Program-made: the position numbers and the translations under genes
Part shown: positions 25,670-33,870 of the stretch, in pieces
Layout of the letters: every line of letters starts with the position of its first letter
Numbering within the stretch: the first letter of the stretch is position 1
Notes under the pieces: generated by a model
What the model saw: only the letters and a program-made list of their open reading frames with translations
Told to the model about the DNA's origin: nothing
The model's database searches: none
From: Streptomyces sp. NBC_01754
GTDB lineage: Bacteria; Actinomycetota; Actinomycetes; Streptomycetales; Streptomycetaceae
Reading direction: 5' to 3'
Assembly (NCBI RefSeq): GCF_035918015.1
Contig: NZ_CP109132.1
Span: 1,488,001-1,552,000, forward strand
Length of the DNA stretch: 64,000 nucleotides

Positions 25670-26862
25670 ATCACACTTTCCTTGCGCAGGCGGACGAGTT
25701 CGTCCGGGGACAGTCCAAGGTGCTCACCGAGCACCGCGTCGTTGTCGGCGCCGTGCGCCCGGCCCGCGTGGCGGATCGAACCGGGGGTACGGGAGAGGCG
25801 GAAGAGCACGTTCTGCATCCGCAGCGGGCCGAGGTCCTCGTCCTGCACGGTGGTGATCGTCTCCAGCGCCTGGTACTGCGGGTTGTCGAGGACACCGCGG
25901 ATGTCCAGGATCGGGGCCACTGCCGCCTGTACCTCCTCGAACGCCTCGACGACCTCGGCCAGCGGGCGCTCCGCGATCCATGATCCGACGTATCCGTCGA
26001 GCAGGTCGGAGTGCTCGGCCCGGCCCGAGCCGGAGGCGAACCACGGCTCGTCGACCACCTCGGGTCGGCCGACGAGCCGCAGGACGCGCTCGGCGATGGA
26101 CTGTGCGGAGGTGGAGACCGCCACCCAGTGGCCGTCGGAGGTGCGGTAGGTGTTGCGTGGGGCGTTGTTGACCGAGCGGTTGCCCGTGCGCGGCTGCACC
26201 TCGCCCAGCTGGTCGTAGAGCATCGGCTGCGGGCCGAGCAGCGTGACCAGGGGTTCGATGATCGCGAGGTCGATCACCTGCCCCCTCCCGTCGCCGGTCT
26301 CCCGCTGGTGCAGCGCGGTCAGGATGCCGTTGACGGCGCAGAGCGCCGCGATTCCGTCGGCCAGACCGAACGGGGGCAGCGTGGGCGGTCCGTCGGCCTC
26401 ACCGGTGACCGCGGCGAAGCCGCTCATCGCCTCGGCCAGAGTCCCGAAGCCCGGACGTCCCGACCACGGACCGAACTGCCCGAAACCGGTCACGCGGGCG
26501 ATGACCAGACGTGGATTGACCTCGTGCAGCCGCTCAGGGCCGATGCCCCAGCGCTCCAGAGTGCCGGGGCGGAAGTTCTCGATCAGCACATCGGCCCGGG
26601 CGGCGAGCCGGAGCAGCAGCTCGCCGCCTTCGGGCTTGCCCAGGTTGAGCGTGACCGTGCGCTTGTTGCGCCCGAGCATCTTCCACCAGAGGCCGACGCC
26701 GTTCTTCGATTTGCCGTGGGATCGGCTGGGGTCGGGACGGTCCGGATGTTCGATCTTGATCACGTCGGCGCCGTAGTCGCCGAGGATGGTCGCCGCCAGG
26801 GGGCCGGCGAACAGCGTCGAGCAGTCCAGAACCGTCAGGTCCCCGAGGGATGTGGGAGGCAC
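25666..26862 (-). CDS. CaiB/BaiF family CoA-transferase (type III)
   Basis: This 398-residue enzyme moves CoA between carboxylic acids. Family hallmarks are VLDCSTLFAGPLAATILGDY and GADVIKIEHPDRPD at the N-terminus, then NKRTVTLNLGKPEG, and the catalytic aspartate in PPFGLADGIAAL (D169). It probably activates a dicarboxylate for the PrpD-like and CitE-like steps. The start is GTG at 26862. It is first in the operon, and an IclR-type operator lies just upstream. Confidence 0.92.
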   Translation of the reverse strand: MPPTSLGDLTVLDCSTLFAGPLAATILGDYGADVIKIEHPDRPDPSRSHGKSKNGVGLWWKMLGRNKRTVTLNLGKPEGGELLLRLAARADVLIENFRPGTLERWGIGPERLHEVNPRLVIARVTGFGQFGPWSGRPGFGTLAEAMSGFAAVTGEADGPPTLPPFGLADGIAALCAVNGILTALHQRETGDGRGQVIDLAIIEPLVTLLGPQPMLYDQLGEVQPRTGNRSVNNAPRNTYRTSDGHWVAVSTSAQSIAERVLRLVGRPEVVDEPWFASGSGRAEHSDLLDGYVGSWIAERPLAEVVEAFEEVQAAVAPILDIRGVLDNPQYQALETITTVQDEDLGPLRMQNVLFRLSRTPGSIRHAGRAHGADNDAVLGEHLGLSPDELVRLRKESVI

Positions 26863-26884
26863 GACAGGCTCCGTTCCATCAAGT

Positions 26885-26897
26885 GGAATTGCGTTCC
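26885..26897. promoter_or_regulatory. IclR-type operator 4, upstream of caiB
   Basis: GGAATTGCGTTCC is a 5-3-5 palindrome with one mismatch, nearly identical to operator 3 at the importer promoter. It begins 8 bases past the possible -10 element TAGGTT, a position suited to repression. Confidence 0.72.
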
Positions 26898-27118
26898 GAG
26901 TTTGAACCTACATGAGGAGTCGCCGACCGAAAAGGGGGCAACCCGAGTCGGCCGCCCAGCCCTCTCGATCCAAACCGCCACAAACTGCCCTATACGAGGC
27001 ATAGAGATCCCCAAGGGGGCGCCAGAAACAGATCTGGAGCAGAGCGGGGCGGAGGTGTCGCAGCGGATCGCCACGACCTGGACACCCGTCGGCATCACGG
27101 CGTCACAATGAGCGGAAC

Positions 27119-27148
27119 AAAAAACGCCGGACTCAAGGAGTCCGGCGT
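27119..27148 (-). terminator. rho-independent terminator of the iclR gene
   Basis: Perfect 11-base arms (ACGCCGGACTC and complement, 27124-27148) with loop AAG are followed on the minus strand by a run of six T (A27119-A27124 on plus). This is one of the few classical terminators in the window. Confidence 0.85.
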
Positions 27149-27171
27149 CTCAGTCGCGTGTGGTCGGGGAG

Positions 27172-27996
27172 TCAGCCGCCCGGCCGATACCCCATCTGCT
27201 CCGACGCACGACCCGAGCTGGCGAGCAACTGCTCCGTACAGTGCGCCATCTCGGAGGTGAAACGCACCGCGGGGCCGCATACGCTCATCACGGCCACCGG
27301 ACGCCCCGAGTGATCGAACACGGGGGCGGCCACGGAGGCCGCGCCCGATTGCCGTTCCCCGATGGACTGCGCCCAGCCCAGCACGCGGATCTGCTGGAGC
27401 TCACGTTGCAGCTTGCCGGGGTCGGTCACCGTCGACTCGGTCAGCTTGGGCAGAACACCCGAGAGGTACGCCGCCAGCTCCTCCTCCGGCAGGAACGCCA
27501 GGAACGCCTTGGACGAGGCCCCCGCGTGCAACGGGTACGACCTGCCCAGCGCCACCGACATGATCACTTCGCGGGGTGGCGTGACCTGCTCGACGTACAG
27601 CCGCGAGTTGCCCGAACGGATGGACAGCGTCGCCGTCTCCTGGGTCCGGGCGGACAGCGACGAGAGCTCGGCGGCGGCGACCTTGCGCGCGTCGAGGTTG
27701 CCCAGACAGCTCAGCCCGAGCTGGAGGACCGTGGGGCCGAGCGCGTAACGCCGGGTCTGCTCGTCCAGGGTGACCAGACCGCGCGAACGCAGGGCCGTGA
27801 GCAGCCGGTGGACGGCCGCCTTGGAGAGACCCAGCGCGGTGGCGATGTCGGTGACCCCCTGGGACCCGCCGCCCGCGTCAGCGAAGTGGATCAGCACATC
27901 GGCCGCGCGTTCGACCGTGGTGACCGTCTGGCTTTCGCGTACGAGCGGGGCCGCCGGCTCCCCGCCGTGCTCGCTCGTGGCCACTCTGCTGCTCAT
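27172..27996 (-). CDS. IclR-family transcriptional regulator of the catabolic cluster
   Basis: This 274-residue regulator has an N-terminal winged helix (VTTVERAADVLIHFADAGGG, then ATALGLSKAAVHRLLTALRS as the recognition helix). A C-terminal effector domain follows, including SYPLHAGASSKAFLAFLPEE. IclR proteins usually act as effector-responsive repressors or activators of catabolic operons. A matching palindrome at 28078-28090 upstream of its start suggests autoregulation, and four more lie at cluster promoters. ATG at 27996 was chosen because the frame upstream runs through that operator. Confidence 0.92.
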   Translation of the reverse strand: MSSRVATSEHGGEPAAPLVRESQTVTTVERAADVLIHFADAGGGSQGVTDIATALGLSKAAVHRLLTALRSRGLVTLDEQTRRYALGPTVLQLGLSCLGNLDARKVAAAELSSLSARTQETATLSIRSGNSRLYVEQVTPPREVIMSVALGRSYPLHAGASSKAFLAFLPEEELAAYLSGVLPKLTESTVTDPGKLQRELQQIRVLGWAQSIGERQSGAASVAAPVFDHSGRPVAVMSVCGPAVRFTSEMAHCTEQLLASSGRASEQMGYRPGG

Positions 27997-28077
27997 GCGA
28001 CGCCCCTCATCGGCTTGTGTGCGTACCCCCGGCCATGGGCGGGTAGCAGGAAAGCGTATCAGCGCTTCCACCGTACT

Positions 28078-28090
28078 GGAACGCCGTTAC
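28078..28090. promoter_or_regulatory. IclR-type operator 5, upstream of iclR
   Basis: GGAACGCCGTTAC differs by one base from a perfect 5-3-5 repeat and lies about 80 bp before the regulator start. Confidence 0.66.
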
Positions 28091-28240
28091 GAATTGCTGG
28101 CGGTCTCCTGGGAGGCCGCGTGCTGATGGAGCACACGGCCGTCCACGGAAAGGCAGCGGGCCGATCCGCACCGACCCCCGCCGTGTGTGGGCCTCGTCGA
28201 GGCGGTCGCGGAGCCCGGAGCGGGGACGCTGAGCACGGTC

Positions 28241-29062
28241 ATGTCAGTGACGCGTGGCATGGTCGCGTCCATGAGATCGACCGTGCGTGAAACAGTCCTC
28301 GACGCCGGGCGGACCCTGGGCGTACCCGGTCCGGTGACCGAGGCCCTCCTCCGCCTCCTACGCCCCTGCGTCTACCTCTGCCCCTACGACAGCCTGCCGG
28401 AAGGGCTGAAGCAGGACGCCCGGACGGTCGCCCGCGCCGGCGGTCTGCCCCATCTGCCCGAGGGGATGGAACCGCCCCTGCCCGTACCGCACGCGTTGAC
28501 CGTCGACTGCGCCGCCCTGCCCGCCGGATCCCTCGACATCGAACTTCCCGCCGACGGCCACCTGGTGGTCTTCGCCGACGTCACGCACTGCCCGTCGGCA
28601 GGCGCCGTCCTCCACCTGCCGGCGGGTACGGAGACCGTCGAGTACCACAGGCAGGACGGCCTGTGCGAGGAGGACGACGAGGAGCCGGAGGCCCTGGAGC
28701 CCTACGAGCCGGTGCCGCTCTACGCCGTACCGGGCCTGACCGTTCCCCGTCCCTTCGGCCGCGCGGTCGTCCCGGAGGCGGTCGACCACACGGCCGGGGA
28801 CGCCGAGCGGATACGCCGTGTGGACCAGCTCGTCGACCGGATCGAGGAACTCCTCGACGTCCCGTACCGGCACGAGTTGCAGCTGGGCGGTCACTCCAAC
28901 GCCTGGCACAACCAGGCGGAGGACTACGGGCACGTCCTGCTCGTCCGCATCCCGGAGAGCTCGGTCTCCGAGGGGGACCTCTCCCTCACCCTCGTCACGG
29001 GGACCCGGGAGCAGATCGCGGAACGCCGCTACGACGAACTCGACATCGCCTACGAGTGCTGA
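28241..29062 (+). CDS. DUF1963-like (YwqG-type) protein
   Basis: This product of about 273 residues resembles DUF1963 proteins: GLPHLPEGMEPPLPVPHAL for the conserved product-like GLP region, DCAALP, HLVVFADVTHC, and C-terminal HELQLGGHSNAW. The function of the family is unknown. The start is uncertain. In-frame ATGs lie at 28241, 28259 and 28271, and none has a strong ribosome binding site. It stands alone between the iclR promoter and the VOC gene. Confidence 0.78.
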   Translation: MSVTRGMVASMRSTVRETVLDAGRTLGVPGPVTEALLRLLRPCVYLCPYDSLPEGLKQDARTVARAGGLPHLPEGMEPPLPVPHALTVDCAALPAGSLDIELPADGHLVVFADVTHCPSAGAVLHLPAGTETVEYHRQDGLCEEDDEEPEALEPYEPVPLYAVPGLTVPRPFGRAVVPEAVDHTAGDAERIRRVDQLVDRIEELLDVPYRHELQLGGHSNAWHNQAEDYGHVLLVRIPESSVSEGDLSLTLVTGTREQIAERRYDELDIAYEC

Positions 29063-29205
29063 CGTTCCCGGCCCCCCGCGGGCCGTCGGCGACGGCCACG
29101 CCCGGTGCCGGTCCGGGGCGGGGCGGGGCGGGCGCCCCGGTGGAATGTCTCCGCGCCCCACAACTCGGTGGACTCCGGCCGGGGTCGGCGGAGACAGTGT
29201 CGCCC

Positions 29206-30219
29206 ATGACCTCACTCGTACAGCACATCACCATCGACTGCGCCGACGCCTACGAACTGGGCCTCTTCTGGGCGGAGGTGCTCGGCTCGTCCGTGTCGGA
29301 CGACGACGCGCCCGGTGATCCCGAGGCCCTCGTGGAGACCGGGAGGGCGGCCCTGCTCTTCGTCACGGTGCCCGAGCCCAAGCGGAGCAAGAACCGCGTC
29401 CACCTGGACGTGCGGCCCGAGCACCGGACCCGGGACGAGGAGGTCGAGCGGCTGCTCTCCCTCGGTGCCACCCTGGTCGCCGACCACCGCAAACCGAACG
29501 GGCGGGGCTGGGCGACCCTGGCGGACCCCGAGGGCAACGAGTTCTGTGTGGAGTGCGGTGCCGCGGAGCGGGCGGCGCTGAGCGGGACCCGGCTGCCTGT
29601 CACCGCGGACGACGTGACGCTGGCGGTGCGGCTCGCGGCCGACACCCTCGCGAAGTCCCCGGTGGACGACTGGCGTGTCCCGGCCGGGTCGTTGAGGTGG
29701 GACTGCTGGGAGACCGTGGAGCATCTGAGTGACGACCTCTTCTCGTACGCCGCACAGCTCGGCCCGCGCAAGCCCTCGTTGACGAGCGGGGTTCCCTACC
29801 GGTGGGCCCCGGAGCGCGAGGGCGGGCCCTGGAACGCGGTCTTCGCGGACCCGGAGGCGGGAACCGCCGGGCTGCTCCAGACGCTGGAGGCCGGTGGCGC
29901 CCTGCTGACCGCGATGGTGCGGACGGCCTCTCCCGATCTCCGGTCCCACCACTCCTACGGTGTCTCCGACCCGGAGGGTTTCGCCGCGATGGGTGTGGTG
30001 GAGACGCTCGTGCACACCTACGACGTCGCCGCCGGGCTGTCGCTCCCCTGGACCCCGCCCGGAGACCTCTGCGACCGGGTGCTGGCCCGGCTCTTCCCCG
30101 ACGCCCCTGCCGACGAGGACCGGTGGACCGTCCTGCTGTGGTCCACCGGCCGCGCGGACCTTCCGGGCCGTGAGCGGGTCACCTCGTGGAAGTGGCACGG
30201 GGCGCCGCTGGACCGGTGA
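29206..30219 (+). CDS. VOC-domain / mycothiol-dependent maleylpyruvate isomerase-like fusion protein
   Basis: This 337-residue protein joins an N-terminal VOC (glyoxalase/bleomycin resistance) domain (about 1-115: QHITIDCADAYELGLFWAEV, then ATLADPEGNEFCVE) to a DinB/MDMPI-type domain (about 120-337: WDCWETVEHLSDDLFSYAAQ, VVETLVHTYDVAAGL). The second domain's family uses mycothiol as cofactor in actinobacteria. The fused form may detoxify an electrophile. The ATG at 29206 starts exactly before the VOC fold. It is convergent with the GH42 gene. Confidence 0.85.
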   Translation: MTSLVQHITIDCADAYELGLFWAEVLGSSVSDDDAPGDPEALVETGRAALLFVTVPEPKRSKNRVHLDVRPEHRTRDEEVERLLSLGATLVADHRKPNGRGWATLADPEGNEFCVECGAAERAALSGTRLPVTADDVTLAVRLAADTLAKSPVDDWRVPAGSLRWDCWETVEHLSDDLFSYAAQLGPRKPSLTSGVPYRWAPEREGGPWNAVFADPEAGTAGLLQTLEAGGALLTAMVRTASPDLRSHHSYGVSDPEGFAAMGVVETLVHTYDVAAGLSLPWTPPGDLCDRVLARLFPDAPADEDRWTVLLWSTGRADLPGRERVTSWKWHGAPLDR

Positions 30220-30256
30220 GCGGTGCCCGCCCGGGCCACCTGCCGGTGCGCGCGCC

Positions 30257-32302
30257 TCAGCCGTCGAGTCGTACGACGCGGACCGCGCCCGCCGGCACGG
30301 CGAGCTTCTCCACCACGCCGTCGCCGGTGAGGAGTTCGGTGCCGGTGGTGTCCAGCGGCACGTGCGCCGTGGCGTCGGTGTGGTTGATCGCGAAGAGGTA
30401 GGTGCCGCTCCCTCCCGTGCGGCGTACGACCTCGACGTCGCGCGCCAGTCCGGTACGCGGCGCCAGACCCGCGTCCGCCAGGGCCCGGTCCAGCACGGTG
30501 TCCAGGTCCGCTCCGGTCAGCCGGGTGGAGACGTACCAGGCACTGCCCCCGCCCAGGCGGTTGCGGGTGATCGCCGGGCGGCCGGCCGGGATGCCGTCGG
30601 CGTACGACCAGAGGGTCTCGGCACCACGCGGGATCACCACGTCCGTCCAGACGTCACCGGTCAGCTCCGGGCCTTCGGGGGCGCCCTCGGGGGTGGTCAG
30701 GCGGACCGTACCGCCCTCGCCGAGCGGGGAGAACTCCTCGACCGTCAGGCCCAGGACGTCCCGCAGGGCGCCCGGGTAGGGGCCGGGGTGCACGGCGTCG
30801 TCGGCGTCGACGATTCCGGAGAAGTACGAGACGACGAGCGTGCCGCCGCCCTCCACGTAACGGCGCAGGCTGCGGCCGGTCTCCTCGGTGGCGAGGTAGA
30901 GCGCGGGTACGACGACCAGGGGGTACGCGGACAGGTCGGCGCCCGGGTGGGCGAAGTCGACGGTGAGGTGGTGGTCGTAGAGCGCGGCGTAGAAGGTGTC
31001 GGCACGCTCGCGGGCGTCGTGGTCCTCGCTGGGGCGCCACTCCAGCCGCTGCGCCCACCAGGACTCCCAGTCCCACAGCATCGCCACGTCGGCGACGGTG
31101 CGGGTGTCCCGGATGCCCTCCAGCCGGCCGAGGTCCGCCCCGAGCGCGCTCACCTCACGCCAGATCCGGGAGTCGGTACCGGCGTGCGGGACCATCGCGG
31201 AGTGGAACTTCTCGGCGCCTCGCCGGGACTGCCGCCACTGGAAGAACATGGCGCCCTCGGAGCCGCGTGCCACATGGGCGAGGCTGTTGCGCGCCATCTC
31301 CCCGGGGCGCTTGGCGGGGTTGCGGGGCTGCCAGTTGACGCCGCCGGTGGAGTGCTCCAGCAGCAGCCAGCCGGCGCCGCCCGCGACCGAGCGGGTGAGG
31401 TCGGCGGCCATGGCGAGGTTGACGTGGGTGCGGCGGCCGTCGGTGATCAGGTAGTGGTCGTTGGTGACGAGGTCGACCTCCCGGCCCCAGGCCCAGTAGT
31501 CGACGGACTCGCACTGGCTGAGCGCGGTCATGAAGTTGGTGGTGACGGGGACGCCGGGGGCGAGCCGGTGCAGGATGTCGCGTTCGGCGGTGAAGTTCTC
31601 ACGCATCGTGGCGTCGGCGAAGCGGGCGTAGTCCAGCCGCTGGGCCGGGTTGGCGACGGTGGGGGTGGTACGCGGCGGCTCGATCTCGTCGAGGCTGCGG
31701 TAGCGCTGGCCCCAGAAGGCGGTGCCCCAGGCCTCGTTGACGGCGTCGACCGTACCGTGGCGGGAGGTGAGCCAGCGGCGGAAGTGGGCGGCGCAGTTGT
31801 CGCAGTAGCAGGCGCTGACCGGGACGCCGTACTCGTTGTGGACGTGCCACATCGCGAGGGCCGGATGGGCCGCGTACCGGCGGGCGAGCCGCTCGGTGAC
31901 ACCGGCCGCGGCCGCGCGGTAGGCGGCCGAGCTGTGGCAGATCGCGCCGCGTGAGCCGAAGGCGTACCGGACGCCGTCCGCGGTGACCGGGAGGGCCTCG
32001 GGGTGGGCACGGTAGAACCAGGCCGGCGGGGCGACGGTGGGGGTGCCGAGGTCCACGCGGACGCCGTTGACGTGCAGCAGGTCCAGCAGGCGGTCGAGCC
32101 AGCCGAAGTCGTAGCGGCCCGGGTCGGGTTCCAGCAGCGCCCAGGAGAAGATGCCGACGCTGACCATGGTCACGCCCGCCTCCCGCATGAGGCGTACGTC
32201 CTCGTGCCAGACCTCCTCGGGCCACTGCTCGGGGTTGTAGTCGCCGCCGAAGGCAAGTTCGCGCAGGCCGAGCGGGGCCGGGGCGGGCTCGGGGTGGGGC
32301 AT
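30257..32302 (-). CDS. beta-galactosidase, GH42
   Basis: This 681-residue intracellular GH42 enzyme has the acid/base glutamate in WHVHNEYG (E157) and the nucleophile in WLLLEHSTGGVNW (E316). C122, C165, C167 and C170 (CYCDNC) match the structural zinc site of the family. The N-terminal signature FGGDYNPEQWPEE is clear. The start ATG follows AGGAG. It is divergent from a sugar ABC importer operon with a LacI gene, so it likely cleaves imported galacto-oligosaccharides or galactan fragments. Confidence 0.95.
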   Translation of the reverse strand: MPHPEPAPAPLGLRELAFGGDYNPEQWPEEVWHEDVRLMREAGVTMVSVGIFSWALLEPDPGRYDFGWLDRLLDLLHVNGVRVDLGTPTVAPPAWFYRAHPEALPVTADGVRYAFGSRGAICHSSAAYRAAAAGVTERLARRYAAHPALAMWHVHNEYGVPVSACYCDNCAAHFRRWLTSRHGTVDAVNEAWGTAFWGQRYRSLDEIEPPRTTPTVANPAQRLDYARFADATMRENFTAERDILHRLAPGVPVTTNFMTALSQCESVDYWAWGREVDLVTNDHYLITDGRRTHVNLAMAADLTRSVAGGAGWLLLEHSTGGVNWQPRNPAKRPGEMARNSLAHVARGSEGAMFFQWRQSRRGAEKFHSAMVPHAGTDSRIWREVSALGADLGRLEGIRDTRTVADVAMLWDWESWWAQRLEWRPSEDHDARERADTFYAALYDHHLTVDFAHPGADLSAYPLVVVPALYLATEETGRSLRRYVEGGGTLVVSYFSGIVDADDAVHPGPYPGALRDVLGLTVEEFSPLGEGGTVRLTTPEGAPEGPELTGDVWTDVVIPRGAETLWSYADGIPAGRPAITRNRLGGGSAWYVSTRLTGADLDTVLDRALADAGLAPRTGLARDVEVVRRTGGSGTYLFAINHTDATAHVPLDTTGTELLTGDGVVEKLAVPAGAVRVVRLDG

Positions 32303-32483
32303 GGACGTCTCCTGGCTCAGGGTGGGGCGGGGTGGCCGGGGCGGCCCGGTGGGACAATTTCTGGGAACGTGCACAGACGCATCTCACGAGCGCCGGTCAG
32401 CACCGACCCAGGTGGGCCCGGCGCAAGGACCAACATAACCGCACAGCAACAACCATTGACAAGAGTCGGTTTCGTTTCTCTAC

Positions 32484-32497
32484 TGTGAACGCTCACA
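32484..32497. promoter_or_regulatory. LacI-type operator in the GH42/importer divergent region
   Basis: TGTGAACGCTCACA is a near-perfect 14-bp palindrome. It lies just behind TTGACA (32456-32461), a good -35 element, so a bound repressor would cover the start of the importer transcript. The LacI protein at 35690 is the obvious candidate. Confidence 0.78.
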
Positions 32498-32553
32498 GCA
32501 TGCTTCCGGCCGGTCCGCCGATGGCGTCCGCTCGTCTCGTCAGGGGAGAAACC

Positions 32554-33870
32554 ATGCACTACCGCACCGTCGCGGTGTCCACCGCCGCAGCCCTCGCCGC
32601 CACCGCCCTGCTCTCGGGCTGCGGTTCCCCGGACGACGGGGGCGACGGGCGGGCGGCCTCCGGGCCCGCCTCACTCACGTACTGGTCCTGGGCACCCGGC
32701 CTGGACAAGGTCGCGGACATCTGGAACAAGGGCCCCGGCAAGGAGGCCGGTATCACGGTCACGGTGAAGAAGCAGGCGTCGGGCGACGACCTGGTCACCA
32801 AGATCATCACGGCGGCCAAGGCGCACAAGGCCCCCGACCTGGTCCAGGCCGAGTACCAGGCCCTCCCCACCCTGGTCTCCAACGACGTCCTGGCGGACAT
32901 ATCGAAGGAGGCCGGCGACGCGGAGAGCCAGTTCGCCGAGGGCGTCTGGCAGCAGACGACGCTGGGCTCCGACGCCCTGTACGCCCTGCCGCAGGACTCC
33001 GGCCCGCTGATGTTCTACTACCGCCAGGACCTGTTCGAGGAGTACGGCCTGACGGTGCCCACCACGTGGGAGGAGTTCGCCGAGACCGCCCGCGCGCTGA
33101 AGAAGAAGGCGCCCGACAAGGACCTCACCACGTTCTCGGCCAACGACTCGGGGCTCTTCGCCGGCCTTGCCCAGCAGGCCGGTGCGCGGTGGTGGACCAC
33201 CGACGGCGACAAGTGGAAGGTCGCCATCGACGACCCGGCCACCAGGAAGGTCGCCGACTTCTGGGGCGGTCTGGTCGAGGAGGGCGCCGTCGACAACCAG
33301 CCGATGTACACCCCCGCCTGGAACAAGGCGCTCGACACCGGCAAGCAGATCGGCTGGGTCAGCGCCGTCTGGGCGCCCGGCACCCTGACCACCGCCGCGC
33401 CCAGCACCCAGGGCAAGTGGGCGATGGCCCCGCTCCCCCAGTGGAAGGCCGGCGAGAACGTCACGGGCAGTTGGGGCGGCTCCTCGACCGCCGTCACCAA
33501 CGACTCCAGGAACAAGAAGGCGGCCGCCACCTTCGCGAAGTGGCTGAACACCGACCCGGCCGCGCTCGCCGCCCTGGTGAAGGAGAGCGGCGTCTACCCG
33601 GCCGCGACCGCCGCCCAGACCGGCGGCGCGCTCGCCGAGGCCCCGGACTACTTCTCCAACCAGCCCGACTTCTACACCGAGGCCGCCACCATCGCCCAGG
33701 GCACCGCCCCCGCCGCCTGGGGCCCGAACGTCAACGTCGCGTACTCCGCGTTCAAGGACGGCTTCGCGAAGGCCGCCAAGGAGAAGGGTGACTTCGGCGC
33801 CGCGCTGGGCGCGATGCAGGACGCCACCGTCGCGGACCTGAAGAAGCAGGGCTTCGGAGTCTCCGAGTGA
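32554..33870 (+). CDS. sugar ABC transporter solute-binding lipoprotein, family 1
   Basis: This 438-residue extracellular binding protein has a lipoprotein signal (ALAATALLSGC, Cys23). The family 1 core follows: LTYWSWAPGLDKVADIWN, DLVQAEYQALPTLVSNDVL, YALPQDSGPLMFYYRQDLFE. The start ATG follows AGGGGAGAA. Two permeases follow with 4-base overlaps. Association with GH42 suggests a galactoside or galacto-oligosaccharide ligand. No ATPase gene is nearby, so the shared MsiK-type ATPase known in Streptomyces is presumed. Confidence 0.93.
   Translation: MHYRTVAVSTAAALAATALLSGCGSPDDGGDGRAASGPASLTYWSWAPGLDKVADIWNKGPGKEAGITVTVKKQASGDDLVTKIITAAKAHKAPDLVQAEYQALPTLVSNDVLADISKEAGDAESQFAEGVWQQTTLGSDALYALPQDSGPLMFYYRQDLFEEYGLTVPTTWEEFAETARALKKKAPDKDLTTFSANDSGLFAGLAQQAGARWWTTDGDKWKVAIDDPATRKVADFWGGLVEEGAVDNQPMYTPAWNKALDTGKQIGWVSAVWAPGTLTTAAPSTQGKWAMAPLPQWKAGENVTGSWGGSSTAVTNDSRNKKAAATFAKWLNTDPAALAALVKESGVYPAATAAQTGGALAEAPDYFSNQPDFYTEAATIAQGTAPAAWGPNVNVAYSAFKDGFAKAAKEKGDFGAALGAMQDATVADLKKQGFGVSE

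Larger units (their letters stand above)
26863..27171. promoter_or_regulatory. intergenic region: caiB promoter and iclR terminator
   Basis: This 309-bp gap holds no gene that I can support. On the minus strand a possible -10 element TAGGTT (26910-26905) precedes the caiB start, with the operator at 26885-26897 lying between it and the gene. The far end carries the iclR terminator (27124-27148). Confidence 0.6.

Noticed and set aside
3502..27996. A secondary-metabolite gene cluster
   Set aside because: There are no polyketide, peptide synthetase, terpene or lanthipeptide core genes. The enzymes are hydrolases, lyases and a CoA-transferase with an importer, which is a catabolic profile.
1..28000. 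The idea that the IclR regulon is an ectoine degradation cluster because it adjoins ectABCD
   Set aside because: No recognisable ectoine hydrolase or N-acetyl-diaminobutyrate deacetylase is present, and a strong terminator separates the two regions. Only the maleate-isomerase-family protein recalls EutA.
28663..29205. In-frame extension upstream of the VOC/isomerase fusion
   Set aside because: The VOC fold starts exactly at ATG 29206, and the upstream reading overlaps the DUF1963 gene with non-protein-like composition.
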